Positions 42,557 through 51,006 of a stretch of DNA of 64,000 nt are shown in pieces. This DNA comes from Frankia alni (lineage in GTDB: Bacteria; Actinomycetota; Actinomycetes; Frankiales; Frankiaceae). Made by a program: the position numbers and the translations under genes. A model generated the notes under the pieces. The model was not told the origin of the DNA and made no database searches. It was given only the letters and a program-made list of their open reading frames with translations. The DNA lies in assembly GCA_026225295.1 (NCBI GenBank), contig JAMFSN010000309.1:1-64000 (forward strand), in the 5' to 3' direction. The stretch's first letter is position 1, and every line of letters starts with the position of its first letter.

Positions 42557-44140
42557 TCAACGGGATTGCAGCCGGGGCGCCAGATCGCGGGCCTTCGCCG
42601 GTGACTCCATCACCAGTCGTGAACGGACCACCTTCCCCGATGCCGTTCGCGGCAGAGGTTCGTCCCACCGGACGAGCTGCTCCGGCAGCTTGCGCGTCGC
42701 GACTCCCTGGGCCAGCAGATAGGCGACGAGGTCCTCGAGCGTGAGGGTGGCCCCGTCGACGGGGTGGACCGCGACAGCCAGGTGTTCACCGGTCGCGGCG
42801 TCGGGCACCGCGAATGATGCGTGTTCAGCCGCACCGGGCCAGCCGGCCAGCAGGGCGTCGATTTCGTTGAGCGAGATCTTGAGACCGTTGCGATTCACGA
42901 TTTCCTTCAACCGGCCGACGACGGTCAACCGGCCCCGGTGGATCTCGACCTGGTCACCGGTGCGGTACCAGCCTTCCTCGAAGGCGGTGTCGTTGTCGGC
43001 CGGGTCGAGGTAGCCGAGGAACAGGCTCGGCCCCCGCAGGAGGCCCTCCGACCGATCCTGGGTGGAACCGACCCGCACCACGCTGCCCGGCAGCAGCGCG
43101 CCGTCGTCGGACAGCCGCCGCTCCCGGTCATCGGAGGCCAGGCTGCCCGAGAAGTTCGGTGCCTCCGACGACCCGTAGACGCGGGCGATCGTGATCCCGA
43201 AGGTGTCGGTGGCCAGCTCGAGGAGCGGCCGCGGCAGCATCGCGCCGCCCAGGGCCAGCGTCCGCAGGCTGATCTCCGGTTCCGACCTCGCCTCAGCCGC
43301 GCGCAGCAGGCGCTCGGCGACGACCGGGGCGCCACCGAGCAGGGTCGCGCCGACGGCGTTCAGCCGGGCCAGGGTTTCCACCGGCTCGAAGCGATCCTCG
43401 AGCACCAGCGTGGCGTGCTGGTCCGCGGCCAGGTGGACCTGCATCAGGCCGGTGATGCTGGTCAGCGGACTGACCAGGAACGCGACCGTGTTCTCGTCCG
43501 CCGAGGTGATCGCGGCCATATTGGCGGCCCCGACGGTCAGGGTGTCGAGTGAGTGGACGACCCCCTTGGGCCGGCCGGTGGTGCCGGAGGTGAACAGGAT
43601 GACCGCGGCCCGGTCGCGATCCGGCTCGGCCCAGCTCGTCGCCGGCGGTCCCGGGACCGCCGGCCCGGATCGGCCCGCGAACAGCTCCAGCGGCACCACC
43701 GCGCCCGGGGCCAGCTCGGGGGCCAGCCGCTCGGCCTCGGCCGCGGGGATCAGGACCCGGGAACCCGCCGGGAGAGCGTCGAGGGCGGCCCGCAGGTCAG
43801 CCGCACCACAGCGTCGGTCGAGCACGGCGACCGTGACCCCGGCCCGCAGGAGGGCGTGATAGGCGACGACCCCGGGCCGGGTGTTGCCGGCGACCAGGAC
43901 CGCGGCGCTGCCCGCGCGCAGGTCCCGAGCCTCCAGGGTCGCCAGCCCGCCGGCGACCGCGCCGGCCAGCTCCGCGTGGGTGAGCTGGCCGTCGTTGTCC
44001 ACGAGGGCCGGGGCCGTGCCCCGGTGGGCGGCGGCCGCCTCGACGCCGTCCCTCAACGCGCGGTGGCCCCACCAGCCGGCCGAGCGATAGTGCCGGACGC
44101 GCTCCAGGGGGGCCCGCGGGAACCGGTCCAAGGCGGCCAT
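42557..44140 (-). CDS. AMP-dependent acyl-CoA synthetase
   Basis: A 527-residue ANL ligase. 'AVILFTSGTTGRPKGVVHS' is the ATP loop; 'VYGSSEAPNFSGS', 'WYRTGDQVEIHRGRLTVVGR', 'NRNGLKISLNEID' and the catalytic Lys in 'PRTASGKVVRSRL' are all present. ATG 44140 (or in-frame GTG 44152) directly follows the stop of the hydratase gene, so the two form an operon. The substrate is unknown; the N-domain is shortened relative to long-chain FadDs. Confidence 0.87.
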   Translation of the reverse strand: MAALDRFPRAPLERVRHYRSAGWWGHRALRDGVEAAAAHRGTAPALVDNDGQLTHAELAGAVAGGLATLEARDLRAGSAAVLVAGNTRPGVVAYHALLRAGVTVAVLDRRCGAADLRAALDALPAGSRVLIPAAEAERLAPELAPGAVVPLELFAGRSGPAVPGPPATSWAEPDRDRAAVILFTSGTTGRPKGVVHSLDTLTVGAANMAAITSADENTVAFLVSPLTSITGLMQVHLAADQHATLVLEDRFEPVETLARLNAVGATLLGGAPVVAERLLRAAEARSEPEISLRTLALGGAMLPRPLLELATDTFGITIARVYGSSEAPNFSGSLASDDRERRLSDDGALLPGSVVRVGSTQDRSEGLLRGPSLFLGYLDPADNDTAFEEGWYRTGDQVEIHRGRLTVVGRLKEIVNRNGLKISLNEIDALLAGWPGAAEHASFAVPDAATGEHLAVAVHPVDGATLTLEDLVAYLLAQGVATRKLPEQLVRWDEPLPRTASGKVVRSRLVMESPAKARDLAPRLQSR

Positions 44141-44154
44141 CTGCTCACCCACCG

Positions 44155-44943
44155 TCAGACCGACCCCGCGCGCTGCAGCATCTTCCGCAGATTGCCCCGG
44201 AAGGCGGGCTCGTCGAAGGACGCCGATTCGCGGTCGAGCGCGCCCGCCAGCAGCGACCCGACCGCCTGGTGCAGCGCGTTGTTGAGCAGCGCCTTGGTCT
44301 CGGTCACCGCCTGCGGCGGCAGGACCGCGAGGCGGTTGGCCAGCTCGAGGGCCACGGTCAGGGACTGGCCCCGGGGGACGACCCGGTTGGCCAGGCCCAG
44401 TCGCAACGCCTCGTCGGCCGGCAGCCGGTCGCCGAGCAGGATGAACTCCTTGGCGCGCAGCAGGCTGGTCAGCAGGGGCCAGGTCAGCGCCCCGCCGTCG
44501 GCGGCCACCAGACCCAACGCCACGTGCGGGTCGGCGAAGTAGGCCTGTTCTTCGATGACCACCAGGTCGCTCATGGCCGCGAGGCTGCACCCGAGACCGA
44601 CCGCCGGGCCGTTGACGGCCGCGACGATGGGGACGCGTACCGAGGTCATGCCCCGCACGATGTCCGCCGCCTCGCTCATGATCTCGTCCCGCAGGTCCAC
44701 GTCCCGGACCATCCGGTCGAGCAGGCCGAGATCGCCCCCGGCCGAGAAGGCCTTCCCCGACCCGGTGAGGACGACCGCCCGGATGTCGGGGGCCGCGGCA
44801 AGCTCCGGCCACAGCCGGGCCAGGGAGCGGTGCAGCGTCTCGTCGGCCGCGTTGAACGCCTCCGGTCGGTTCAAGGTCACGACCCGGACCGGGCCCCGGT
44901 CCTCCACCAGCACCGGGCCGCTCACCCGCGGGTCATCGACCAT
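44155..44943 (-). CDS. Enoyl-CoA hydratase/isomerase family protein 1
   Basis: A 262-residue crotonase-fold protein. The oxyanion-hole parts 'FSAGGDLGLLDRM' and 'GPAVGLGCSLAAMSD' are recognisable. The two catalytic Glu of true hydratases are not obvious: the second region reads 'DPHVALGLVAADGG' where hydratases have 'PE'. It may therefore be an isomerase, hydrolase or other crotonase-fold enzyme. ATG 44943 is behind GAGGAG; divergent from a FadE pair. Confidence 0.83.
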   Translation of the reverse strand: MVDDPRVSGPVLVEDRGPVRVVTLNRPEAFNAADETLHRSLARLWPELAAAPDIRAVVLTGSGKAFSAGGDLGLLDRMVRDVDLRDEIMSEAADIVRGMTSVRVPIVAAVNGPAVGLGCSLAAMSDLVVIEEQAYFADPHVALGLVAADGGALTWPLLTSLLRAKEFILLGDRLPADEALRLGLANRVVPRGQSLTVALELANRLAVLPPQAVTETKALLNNALHQAVGSLLAGALDRESASFDEPAFRGNLRKMLQRAGSV

Positions 44944-44983
44944 GACACTCCTCTATTCATGTGAACGGTGCGAACCTTCAACA

Positions 44984-45012
44984 TTGCGTCGACCTTCGCA
45001 TCCTTCTATGTT
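44984..45012 (+). promoter_or_regulatory. Promoter giving a probable leaderless FadE mRNA
   Basis: TTGCGT (44984-44989) and TATGTT (45007-45012) are separated by exactly 17 nt. The expected transcription start, 7-8 nt later, coincides with ATG 45020, and no ribosome-binding site precedes it. A hexamer array (GTTGAC-GTCAAT-GTCGCA, 45010-45027) covers the -10 and the start codon. The opposite strand carries TTGAAG-N17-GAATAG for the divergent hydratase gene. Confidence 0.45.
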
Positions 45013-45019
45013 GACGTCA

Positions 45020-46198
45020 ATGTCGCACTTCGTGAGCCCTGAAGATCCTCTTCGTGACGACCAGCCGGCGTACGCGGCGGCGTTCGAGGGGTGGCTGGCC
45101 GCCGGGCCGGCCGCCTTTCGGGATGCCGCGCGGCCGATCGTCTCATCCGAACGGCGCGCGGCCGCCACCCGCGAGCTGATGCGGACCTTGTTCGACGACG
45201 GGTGGTCCCGGTACGGGTGGCCCACGCCGGCGGGCGGGCTCGGAGGCGACATCATGCACCGGGCCGCGATGTGGGAGGCCCTGGCCCGCCACGGTCTTCC
45301 CACGATGGCGATGTTCGAACACCTCGAGATCCTGGCCCCCACCCTCGTCGCCATGGGTCGACCCGCGTTTGTCGCCCAGGTGCTGCCGACGTTCCTGCGT
45401 GGGCAGGAATGCTGGTCACAGGGGTTCTCCGAACCGGATGCCGGCTCGGACCTGGCCAGCCTGCGCACCCGGGCCGTCCCGATCGACGGCGGCCACGTCA
45501 TCACCGGCCGGAAGATCTGGACGAGCTGGGCCGGCTACGCGCGCTGGTGCCTCGTGCTGGCCCGGACCGGAAGCGTCGAGGACCGCCACCGGGGTCTGAC
45601 CGCGTTCGCGGTCGACCTGCGCTCCCCGGGCGTCGAGGTCCGGGCGATCGGACAGGCCAACGGCACCGACGAACTGGCCGAGGTCACCTTCGACGGCGTG
45701 CCGGTCGGGCCCGACCGGGTCATCGGCGACCTCGGCGGGGGCTGGCGGGTCGCGATGCACATCCTGAGCCACGAGCGGGGAACGTTCGCCTGGTTCCGGC
45801 ACTGTCTCCTGCAGGGGTACCTGTCCGGGGCCCTCGAGACGGGGTCGCCGGCCGGCGCGCCGGAGTTCGGGTCGCCGGCCGGTGACGGGGCCCTGGGACA
45901 GGCCGTGCTCGACCTGGCCGCCGTCCGGGCCGCCAGCTACGCGGGTCTGCGCGCGCAGGCCGCCGACGCGCCGCTCGGCGTCCGGGCCCCGTTCGTGAAG
46001 CTGCTCCTGTGCGCCGCTGAGCGCTCGCTCAACGACTGGGTCCTGGAGAGCGATCCGACCCTCGCGCTCGGCGTCGGTGACGACCACGCCGCGGTGGCCT
46101 GGCAGGAATACCTGTTCTCCCGCATCGTCACCGTCTACGGGGGGTCCCAGCAGATGCAGCTCGACACCATCGCCAAACAAGTTCTGCGACTGCCGTGA
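45020..46198 (+). CDS. Acyl-CoA dehydrogenase, FAD-binding subunit
   Basis: A 392-residue FadE protein with 'GFSEPDAGSDLASLRT', 'GRKIWTSWAGYARWCLVLART' and the end 'VYGGSQQMQLDTIAKQVLRLP'. ATG 45020 gives 'MSHFVSPEDPLRDD'; a second in-frame ATG at 45008 lies inside the -10. It forms the second FadE pair with the next gene, again with a 4-nt overlap. A Gly/Ser/Pro insertion ('GSPAGAPEFGSPAGDG') in the C-terminal helical domain is unusual. Confidence 0.88.
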   Translation: MSHFVSPEDPLRDDQPAYAAAFEGWLAAGPAAFRDAARPIVSSERRAAATRELMRTLFDDGWSRYGWPTPAGGLGGDIMHRAAMWEALARHGLPTMAMFEHLEILAPTLVAMGRPAFVAQVLPTFLRGQECWSQGFSEPDAGSDLASLRTRAVPIDGGHVITGRKIWTSWAGYARWCLVLARTGSVEDRHRGLTAFAVDLRSPGVEVRAIGQANGTDELAEVTFDGVPVGPDRVIGDLGGGWRVAMHILSHERGTFAWFRHCLLQGYLSGALETGSPAGAPEFGSPAGDGALGQAVLDLAAVRAASYAGLRAQAADAPLGVRAPFVKLLLCAAERSLNDWVLESDPTLALGVGDDHAAVAWQEYLFSRIVTVYGGSQQMQLDTIAKQVLRLP

Positions 46199-47193
46199 AC
46201 GCCGCCCTGGACGGCGTCGACGACCCGTTCCTCGAAGCCGCGGGCCAAGCGCTCCGCGCCGCGGGCGACGGCCCGGACCCGTTGACCGCGCTGGGGTGGT
46301 GGGACCTGCTGCCAGATCTCGGCGACCGCGACGTGCGCGCCGCCGCCCTGGCTCTGTTCCGCGCCCACGGCCGCGAACTGAGCTCGTCCGTCGCGCTGGG
46401 CGCGTTGCTGGCCCAGCCCTTCCGGGCCTCGGCGCCGGCCGCTCCGGGGACGCTCGTCGCCACGATCGCGTCATCAGCGCCCGGCCGCGGTGCCCGGCTG
46501 CTGGTCGTCGGCGATGTGCGGGGAAAGGTCCTGCTGATCGACCGGCCGGGGCACGGCGCGGACCTCGTCGCCGCGAGCGACCTGGAACTGCGGCCGCTGG
46601 CCCCGGCCGGGGGGCTGGCGATCCACGAGGTCCCGGTCGGCGGGGTCGAGCCGGACCGGTCCGCCCGCCTCGGCGTGATCGCCGAACGGGAAGCCGCGCC
46701 CGCCCGGGTCCGGGCCCGGTTTCTCGGCCGCCTGGCCGTGGCCTGGGAGATCCTCGGCGCGGCCGAGTCGGCGCTGGCCCTGGCGGTCACCTACGCCGGC
46801 CACCGCGAACAGTTCGGCCGCCCGATCGGCACGTTCCAGGCGGTCCGCCACCTCCTGGCCTGGGCCCGCACCGACTGCGCCGCGTTGGGAAGCGTAGCCG
46901 CCCTCGCGACCAGCCTCGACGAGCTCGCTCCGGCCCGTTACGACGAGGTGGTGAAAGCCCTGGCCGGTCGGAACGGACGGCGGATCTGCGAACAGGCCCT
47001 CCAGGTGCTGGGGGCCGTCGGCTTCACCACGGAGCACCGTCACCACGCCTACCACGGCCGCGTTCTGGCTCTGGATGCGCTGCTCGGCTCATCGGCCGAG
47101 CTGACCCACGGGTTGGGGGCCTGGGTGCGGGAGACCGGGACCGACCCCTCCGTCCCGGCCGCGACGCTCTGGAGCAGCCCGGACCGTTCCTAG
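46195..47193 (+). CDS. Acyl-CoA dehydrogenase, short (beta-type) subunit
   Basis: A 332-residue FadE-family protein lacking the 'SEPxxGSD' flavin motif but keeping 'VTYAGHREQFGRPIGTFQAV' and 'QVLGAVGFTTEHRHHAYHG'. GTG 46195 overlaps the upstream partner by 4 nt. It is convergent with the third FadE pair. Likely the non-FAD-binding half of an alpha2-beta2 dehydrogenase. Confidence 0.86.
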   Translation: MNAALDGVDDPFLEAAGQALRAAGDGPDPLTALGWWDLLPDLGDRDVRAAALALFRAHGRELSSSVALGALLAQPFRASAPAAPGTLVATIASSAPGRGARLLVVGDVRGKVLLIDRPGHGADLVAASDLELRPLAPAGGLAIHEVPVGGVEPDRSARLGVIAEREAAPARVRARFLGRLAVAWEILGAAESALALAVTYAGHREQFGRPIGTFQAVRHLLAWARTDCAALGSVAALATSLDELAPARYDEVVKALAGRNGRRICEQALQVLGAVGFTTEHRHHAYHGRVLALDALLGSSAELTHGLGAWVRETGTDPSVPAATLWSSPDRS

Positions 47194-47228
47194 CCCAGCT
47201 GCTCGGCAGGTAGGGGATCACCACGACC

Positions 47229-48509
47229 TCAGCGCCGGCCATCGGTACGGGCGGTGGACGAGTTCCGGACTTCCCGGAACGGGATGTTCCGATCGAGGGT
47301 GCGTTCCCGCGGCATCCCCAGAACGCGCTCGCTGACGACGTTGCGGGCCATCTCGGTGGTGCCGCCGGCGATGCTGGCCATCTGCCGGGTCAGGTAGCTG
47401 ATGCCCCGACTGCCCAGCTCCTCGTCCGGCGCGCCCCAGGCCACGGCGCGGGGACCGGCCAGGTCGAACGCGATCGTGTTGAGCTGGGCCGCGACGACCC
47501 CGTGCATCAGGCGGCTGACCGAGGCCAGCTGGTCCGAGGCGGTACCGGCGGCGATGGCCGCGTGCACCCGGCGGTCGAGTTCCCGGACCGCCACCGTGAG
47601 GGCGTGCGCCTCCCCGACAAGCTCCCGGGCCCGCGGATCATCCCGTCGGCCGGCCTGCTCGGCCAGGCTCAGCAGGCTGGCCCCGGACTCGCCCCGAGCG
47701 CCGTCCGCCCCGCGCGCCGGCCGGATCGTGAGCGGTGACGAGGCGTAGGTGCGCTCGTGGAACAGCCAACGGGTGACGACGGTCCACCCGTCGTCGACCC
47801 CGCCGATGCGGGCGCTGTCCGGGACCCGGACGTCGGTCATGAACTCCTGGCAGAACTCCTTGCTGCCGTCGAGCATCTCAATGCGGGAGATCTCGATGCC
47901 GGGCTGGTGGATGGGCAGCATGAAGACGGTGAGCCCGCGGTGCTTGGGGACGTCGGAGTTGGTCCGGGCCAGGCACAGGCCCCAGTCCGACCACCAGGCG
48001 CCGGTGGTCCAGATCTTCGAGCCGTTGATGATCCACTCGTCGCCCTCCCGGACGGCGGTCGTCTGCGCTCCGGCGACGTCCGAGCCGGAACCCGGTTCGG
48101 ACAGGAACTGCATCCACAGCTGCTCGCCGCGCAGGATCGCGGGAAGGTGGGCGATCTTCTGCTCGTGGGTCCCGAACTCCAGGATGACCGCGGCGCACGG
48201 CGTCATGGTCGGAACCTGCAACCGCCACGGATACGCGTAGCCGACCAGCTCCTCGTTGAACGCGGCGGCGTGGGCGGGCGTGAGGCCCAGGCCGCCGTAC
48301 CCGGTCGGGAAGCAGATGCCGGCCAGGCGGCCGTCCCAGAGCTGTCGCTGCCACCGGCGTTCGGTGGCCACCTCGGCCAGTTCCTCCTCATCGGATCCCG
48401 CCGTCCGCCGGCCGAAACCGCCGGAGGAGGTCGGCGGGAGGTTCCCCGCCAGCCAGCGGCGGGCGCGAAGCCGGAAGTCCTCGACCGATTCGGTGCCGTC
48501 CACGCTCAT
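47229..48509 (-). CDS. Acyl-CoA dehydrogenase, FAD-binding subunit
   Basis: A 426-residue FadE protein: 'FLSEPGSGSDVAGAQTTAV', 'GSKIWTTGAWWSDWGLCLART' and 'YLTRQMASIAGGTTEMARNV' are typical of the large subunit of actinobacterial heteromeric dehydrogenases. ATG 48509 overlaps the stop of the upstream FadE gene by 4 nt. Last gene of a minus-strand unit that may start at the lactonase gene (50669). Confidence 0.9.
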   Translation of the reverse strand: MSVDGTESVEDFRLRARRWLAGNLPPTSSGGFGRRTAGSDEEELAEVATERRWQRQLWDGRLAGICFPTGYGGLGLTPAHAAAFNEELVGYAYPWRLQVPTMTPCAAVILEFGTHEQKIAHLPAILRGEQLWMQFLSEPGSGSDVAGAQTTAVREGDEWIINGSKIWTTGAWWSDWGLCLARTNSDVPKHRGLTVFMLPIHQPGIEISRIEMLDGSKEFCQEFMTDVRVPDSARIGGVDDGWTVVTRWLFHERTYASSPLTIRPARGADGARGESGASLLSLAEQAGRRDDPRARELVGEAHALTVAVRELDRRVHAAIAAGTASDQLASVSRLMHGVVAAQLNTIAFDLAGPRAVAWGAPDEELGSRGISYLTRQMASIAGGTTEMARNVVSERVLGMPRERTLDRNIPFREVRNSSTARTDGRR

Positions 48510-49678
48510 GCCGTGGCCTTTCTCTCGCTGCCGAGATCGGTGGTCAGCCGGCCACGATCCTCAAGGAGGGTCGCCAACCGCAGCCGGTGTTCCCGCACGG
48601 TTCCCAACAGCGCGCTGCCCAGGGTGACCCGGCGCAGGTAGAGGTGCAGGTCGTGTTCGAAGGTCAGGCCGATTCCGCCGTGCAGCTGGACGCAGTCCTG
48701 CGCCAGCTCGGGGCCGTAGTGCCCGACGTAGGCCTTCGCCACACTGACGAGCTCCGCGCTGTCGCCCGCGTCCGTGGCCACCGCGTCCACGGCCGCGTCG
48801 ACGACCGCGTGACTGGCCTCCAGCCACATCTTCAGGTCCGCGAAGCGGTGCTTGAGGGCCTGGTAGGAGTCGAGCGGCCGGCCGAACGAGTAGCGGTCGG
48901 CGGCCCAGGCGACGGTCAGCTCGAACGCCGTGTCCAGCGCGCCGACCATCTCCGCGGTCTGGATGGCCAGGGCCACGTGCAGCTGCCGGTCGACCTCCGC
49001 GGGGGCTGATTCGGCCGACCCGACGACGCCGTCGGCGGGGACCCGAACATCCCGGAAGTCGACGAGGGCGAACCGGCGGGACACATCCAACGTCTGCAGC
49101 GGCGTAACCGTGACACCTGGGCTGGTGGCCGGGACCAGCAGCTGAATCAGACCCGTTGCGGTGCGCGCGGTGACCAGGAACAGGTCGGCCTGGGCACCGT
49201 GCTCGACCGGGGCCTTCTCACCCGTGAGCAGCCAGTCACCGCCGTCGGCGACCGCGGTCGCGGCGATCTGACCCAGTCCGTCGCCCGGCGGTGGCTCACT
49301 GAAACACCACGCGACGATCGCGTCCCCGTCCGCTATCCGGCCCAGGACGGCCCGGGCCGGTGCCCCGCCCGCGCGGGACAGGGCAAAGGCCGCGACGTTG
49401 GTGGTCAACAGTGGGCCCGGGGCCGCGTGCCGCCCGAATTCCTGCGCCACGAGCGCCAGGTCCCGCAGGCCGTTCCCGCTGACGCTGCCGCCACCGTATT
49501 CCTCACCGATCAGCAGCGACGTCCACCCCAGCTCCGTCCCGGTCTTCCAGAACGACGGGTCATAACCCTCCGGCCGGTCCCGAAGCGCCCTCCGGACCGG
49601 GCCCGGAAGTCCGTCCTGCAGGAACTTGCGGGTCGTGTCGACAAAAAGCTGCTGATCAGACGTCAGGCCCGTGTTCAT
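48506..49678 (-). CDS. Acyl-CoA dehydrogenase, partner subunit
   Basis: A 390-residue FadE protein with a full N-terminal domain ('FWKTGTELGWTSLLIGEEYG'), 'WCFSEPPPGDGLGQIAATA' in place of the SEPxxGSD motif and 'QDCVQLHGGIGLTFEHDLHL'. ATG 49678 is 7 nt after GGGAG. It is the least degenerate of the three partner subunits, so it may still contribute to flavin binding. It forms the third FadE pair with the following gene. Confidence 0.88.
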   Translation of the reverse strand: MNTGLTSDQQLFVDTTRKFLQDGLPGPVRRALRDRPEGYDPSFWKTGTELGWTSLLIGEEYGGGSVSGNGLRDLALVAQEFGRHAAPGPLLTTNVAAFALSRAGGAPARAVLGRIADGDAIVAWCFSEPPPGDGLGQIAATAVADGGDWLLTGEKAPVEHGAQADLFLVTARTATGLIQLLVPATSPGVTVTPLQTLDVSRRFALVDFRDVRVPADGVVGSAESAPAEVDRQLHVALAIQTAEMVGALDTAFELTVAWAADRYSFGRPLDSYQALKHRFADLKMWLEASHAVVDAAVDAVATDAGDSAELVSVAKAYVGHYGPELAQDCVQLHGGIGLTFEHDLHLYLRRVTLGSALLGTVREHRLRLATLLEDRGRLTTDLGSERKATA

Positions 49679-49782
49679 CTAAGGCTCCCACTCCTTTCCA
49701 CACCCGTGATCGGCTCCACTGGTGACCGGCCTCGGCGGTGAGCCCAGCCGACCCCGGCCACGAGCACCGTGTCCAGCATTCT

Positions 49783-49833
49783 CCTGAGGCAGTCCGGCTC
49801 CTAAGGCACTCCGGCGCCTAAGGCACTCCGGCG
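49783..49833. repeat. Three tandem 17-nt copies spanning a stop codon
   Basis: Two identical 17-nt units (49800-49816, 49817-49833; unit begins CCTAAGGCAC) and a third degenerate copy (49783-49799, 14 of 17 matching). The unit contains the last codons and the stop of the SMP-30 gene. Because 17 is not a multiple of three, the duplication does not extend the protein. Confidence 0.75.
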
Positions 49834-50669
49834 CCGGGTACGCGGACCCGCACCGTCCCGATCGTCGAGGTGCGGGCGCCGTCCAGGTTCGAGGCGCTCC
49901 AGTCGGTCGCGGACAACAGGAAGAGGGTCCGGCGGTCCTCTCCCCCGAGGGCGCAGGCGATGGCCATCTGCTCGCCGGTGGGGATCCGGTCGCTGATCTC
50001 CCCGCCCGGCAGAACCCGCCGGAACTCGTGCGCGAGCGGGAAACCGGCCCAGATGCCGCCTTCCGCGTCAAGGGCGATCCCGTCCGGAGCCGCGTCCGGG
50101 GTGGTCGCCACGACGCGCCGGCCGCCGAGGTTCATGCGGCTGTCGATGTCGAACGCCGTGAACCGGCGGCCTTTGGATTCGGCCACGATGAGGGTGCGGC
50201 CGTCCGGCGAGATCACCGAACCATTCGGAAAGTCCAGGCCGTCGGCCGCAACCGCGGTTGCACCGTCCGGCGCGACCCGCAGGAGCAGCCCGGCGCCCGG
50301 TTCCGTGTTGTAGCTGCCGACAAAGGCGGTGCCGCCCGGCGTGACGACCATGTCGTTCAGCTCGTCGGGGACCAGGTGGTCCAGCCGGGCGTGGACCGAG
50401 GACGACCCGTCGGGGCCCAGGCGCAGCAGCGCCCGGTCGGCCATCGAGACGATCAGGACGGAACCATCCGGAAGGAAGCCGAGGCCCGAGGGTTTCTGGC
50501 CGGGCAGCTCCAGCACCCGGACGGTCTCGCCGAGCAGGGTCGTCGTGTAGACCGCCTCGCCGTGCATGTCCGAGAACCAGAGCTTTCCGTTCCGCCAGCG
50601 CGGGCCCTCCGCAAAAACGAACCCCTCAGCAAGGAACGAGGGGCGGGTTCCCGGCTCGAGCACGGTCAT
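49818..50669 (-). CDS. SMP-30/gluconolactonase family protein
   Basis: A 283-residue six-bladed beta-propeller. The metal-binding Glu is in 'FAEGPRWRNGKLWFSD', followed by 'PSGLGFLPDGSVLIV', 'ELNDMVVTPGGTAFVGSYN' and 'FPNGSVISPDGRTLIVAE' (Asn ligand) and 'PDGIALDAEGGIWAG' (Asp ligand). It would hydrolyse a lactone, such as one formed after Baeyer-Villiger or hydroxy-acid chemistry. ACAGGAGG precedes ATG 50669. It probably leads the unit with the third FadE pair. Confidence 0.9.
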   Translation of the reverse strand: MTVLEPGTRPSFLAEGFVFAEGPRWRNGKLWFSDMHGEAVYTTTLLGETVRVLELPGQKPSGLGFLPDGSVLIVSMADRALLRLGPDGSSSVHARLDHLVPDELNDMVVTPGGTAFVGSYNTEPGAGLLLRVAPDGATAVAADGLDFPNGSVISPDGRTLIVAESKGRRFTAFDIDSRMNLGGRRVVATTPDAAPDGIALDAEGGIWAGFPLAHEFRRVLPGGEISDRIPTGEQMAIACALGGEDRRTLFLLSATDWSASNLDGARTSTIGTVRVRVPGAGVP

Positions 50670-51006
50670 CTCTGCCTCCTGTCCAGCGGGTGCAAGCCGT
50701 ACCGGTCGTTCGGAGGGACGGGCCGGTCCTCGCACCGGTCCGCCGGTCCGCCGGGCCGCGCCCCACCGCGGGCCGCGCAGTGCCCACCAACGCCGGCCCG
50801 GGCCCCGAAAGCCCGGCTCACCAAGGCCGGGTGCGCCCGGCCCCCGCGGTCAGGACCACCCCGATCCACGGATCCGTGAGCGCATGATGGGCGAAGATGA
50901 CGTCGACGTCAAGATCGCGCCCAGGGTGCCGGTCCCCGTGCTCCATCGCCACCTCCGGGCGGCCACACCGAGGGCACCCACCGCCGGCTCGCCCGCCCGA
51001 CGAGGT
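50670..51006. other. 337-nt gap without a gene
   Basis: The region is very GC-rich and its translations are Pro/Arg-rich with no family motif. Its one distinct element is a perfect 14-bp palindrome, TGACGTCGACGTCA (50898-50911), related to the hexamer arrays elsewhere and located upstream of the lactonase gene. Confidence 0.5.
50898..50911. promoter_or_regulatory. Perfect 14-bp palindrome TGACGTCGACGTCA
   Basis: Self-complementary over its full length, about 230 nt upstream of the lactonase start and 95 nt past the TetR stop. It combines the TGACGTCA and GTCGAC elements seen in the arrays upstream of other operons. A candidate regulator site. Confidence 0.4.

Noticed and set aside
42557-44812. 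A 751-codon version of the acyl-CoA ligase
   Set aside because: The first 220 codons are a shadow of the enoyl-CoA hydratase gene; the ligase homology begins near ATG 44140.
50670-51006. Possible coding relic on the minus strand ('ALTDPWIGVVLTAGAGRT')
   Set aside because: It faintly recalls an enoyl-CoA hydratase segment, but the match is too short and the flanks show no support.
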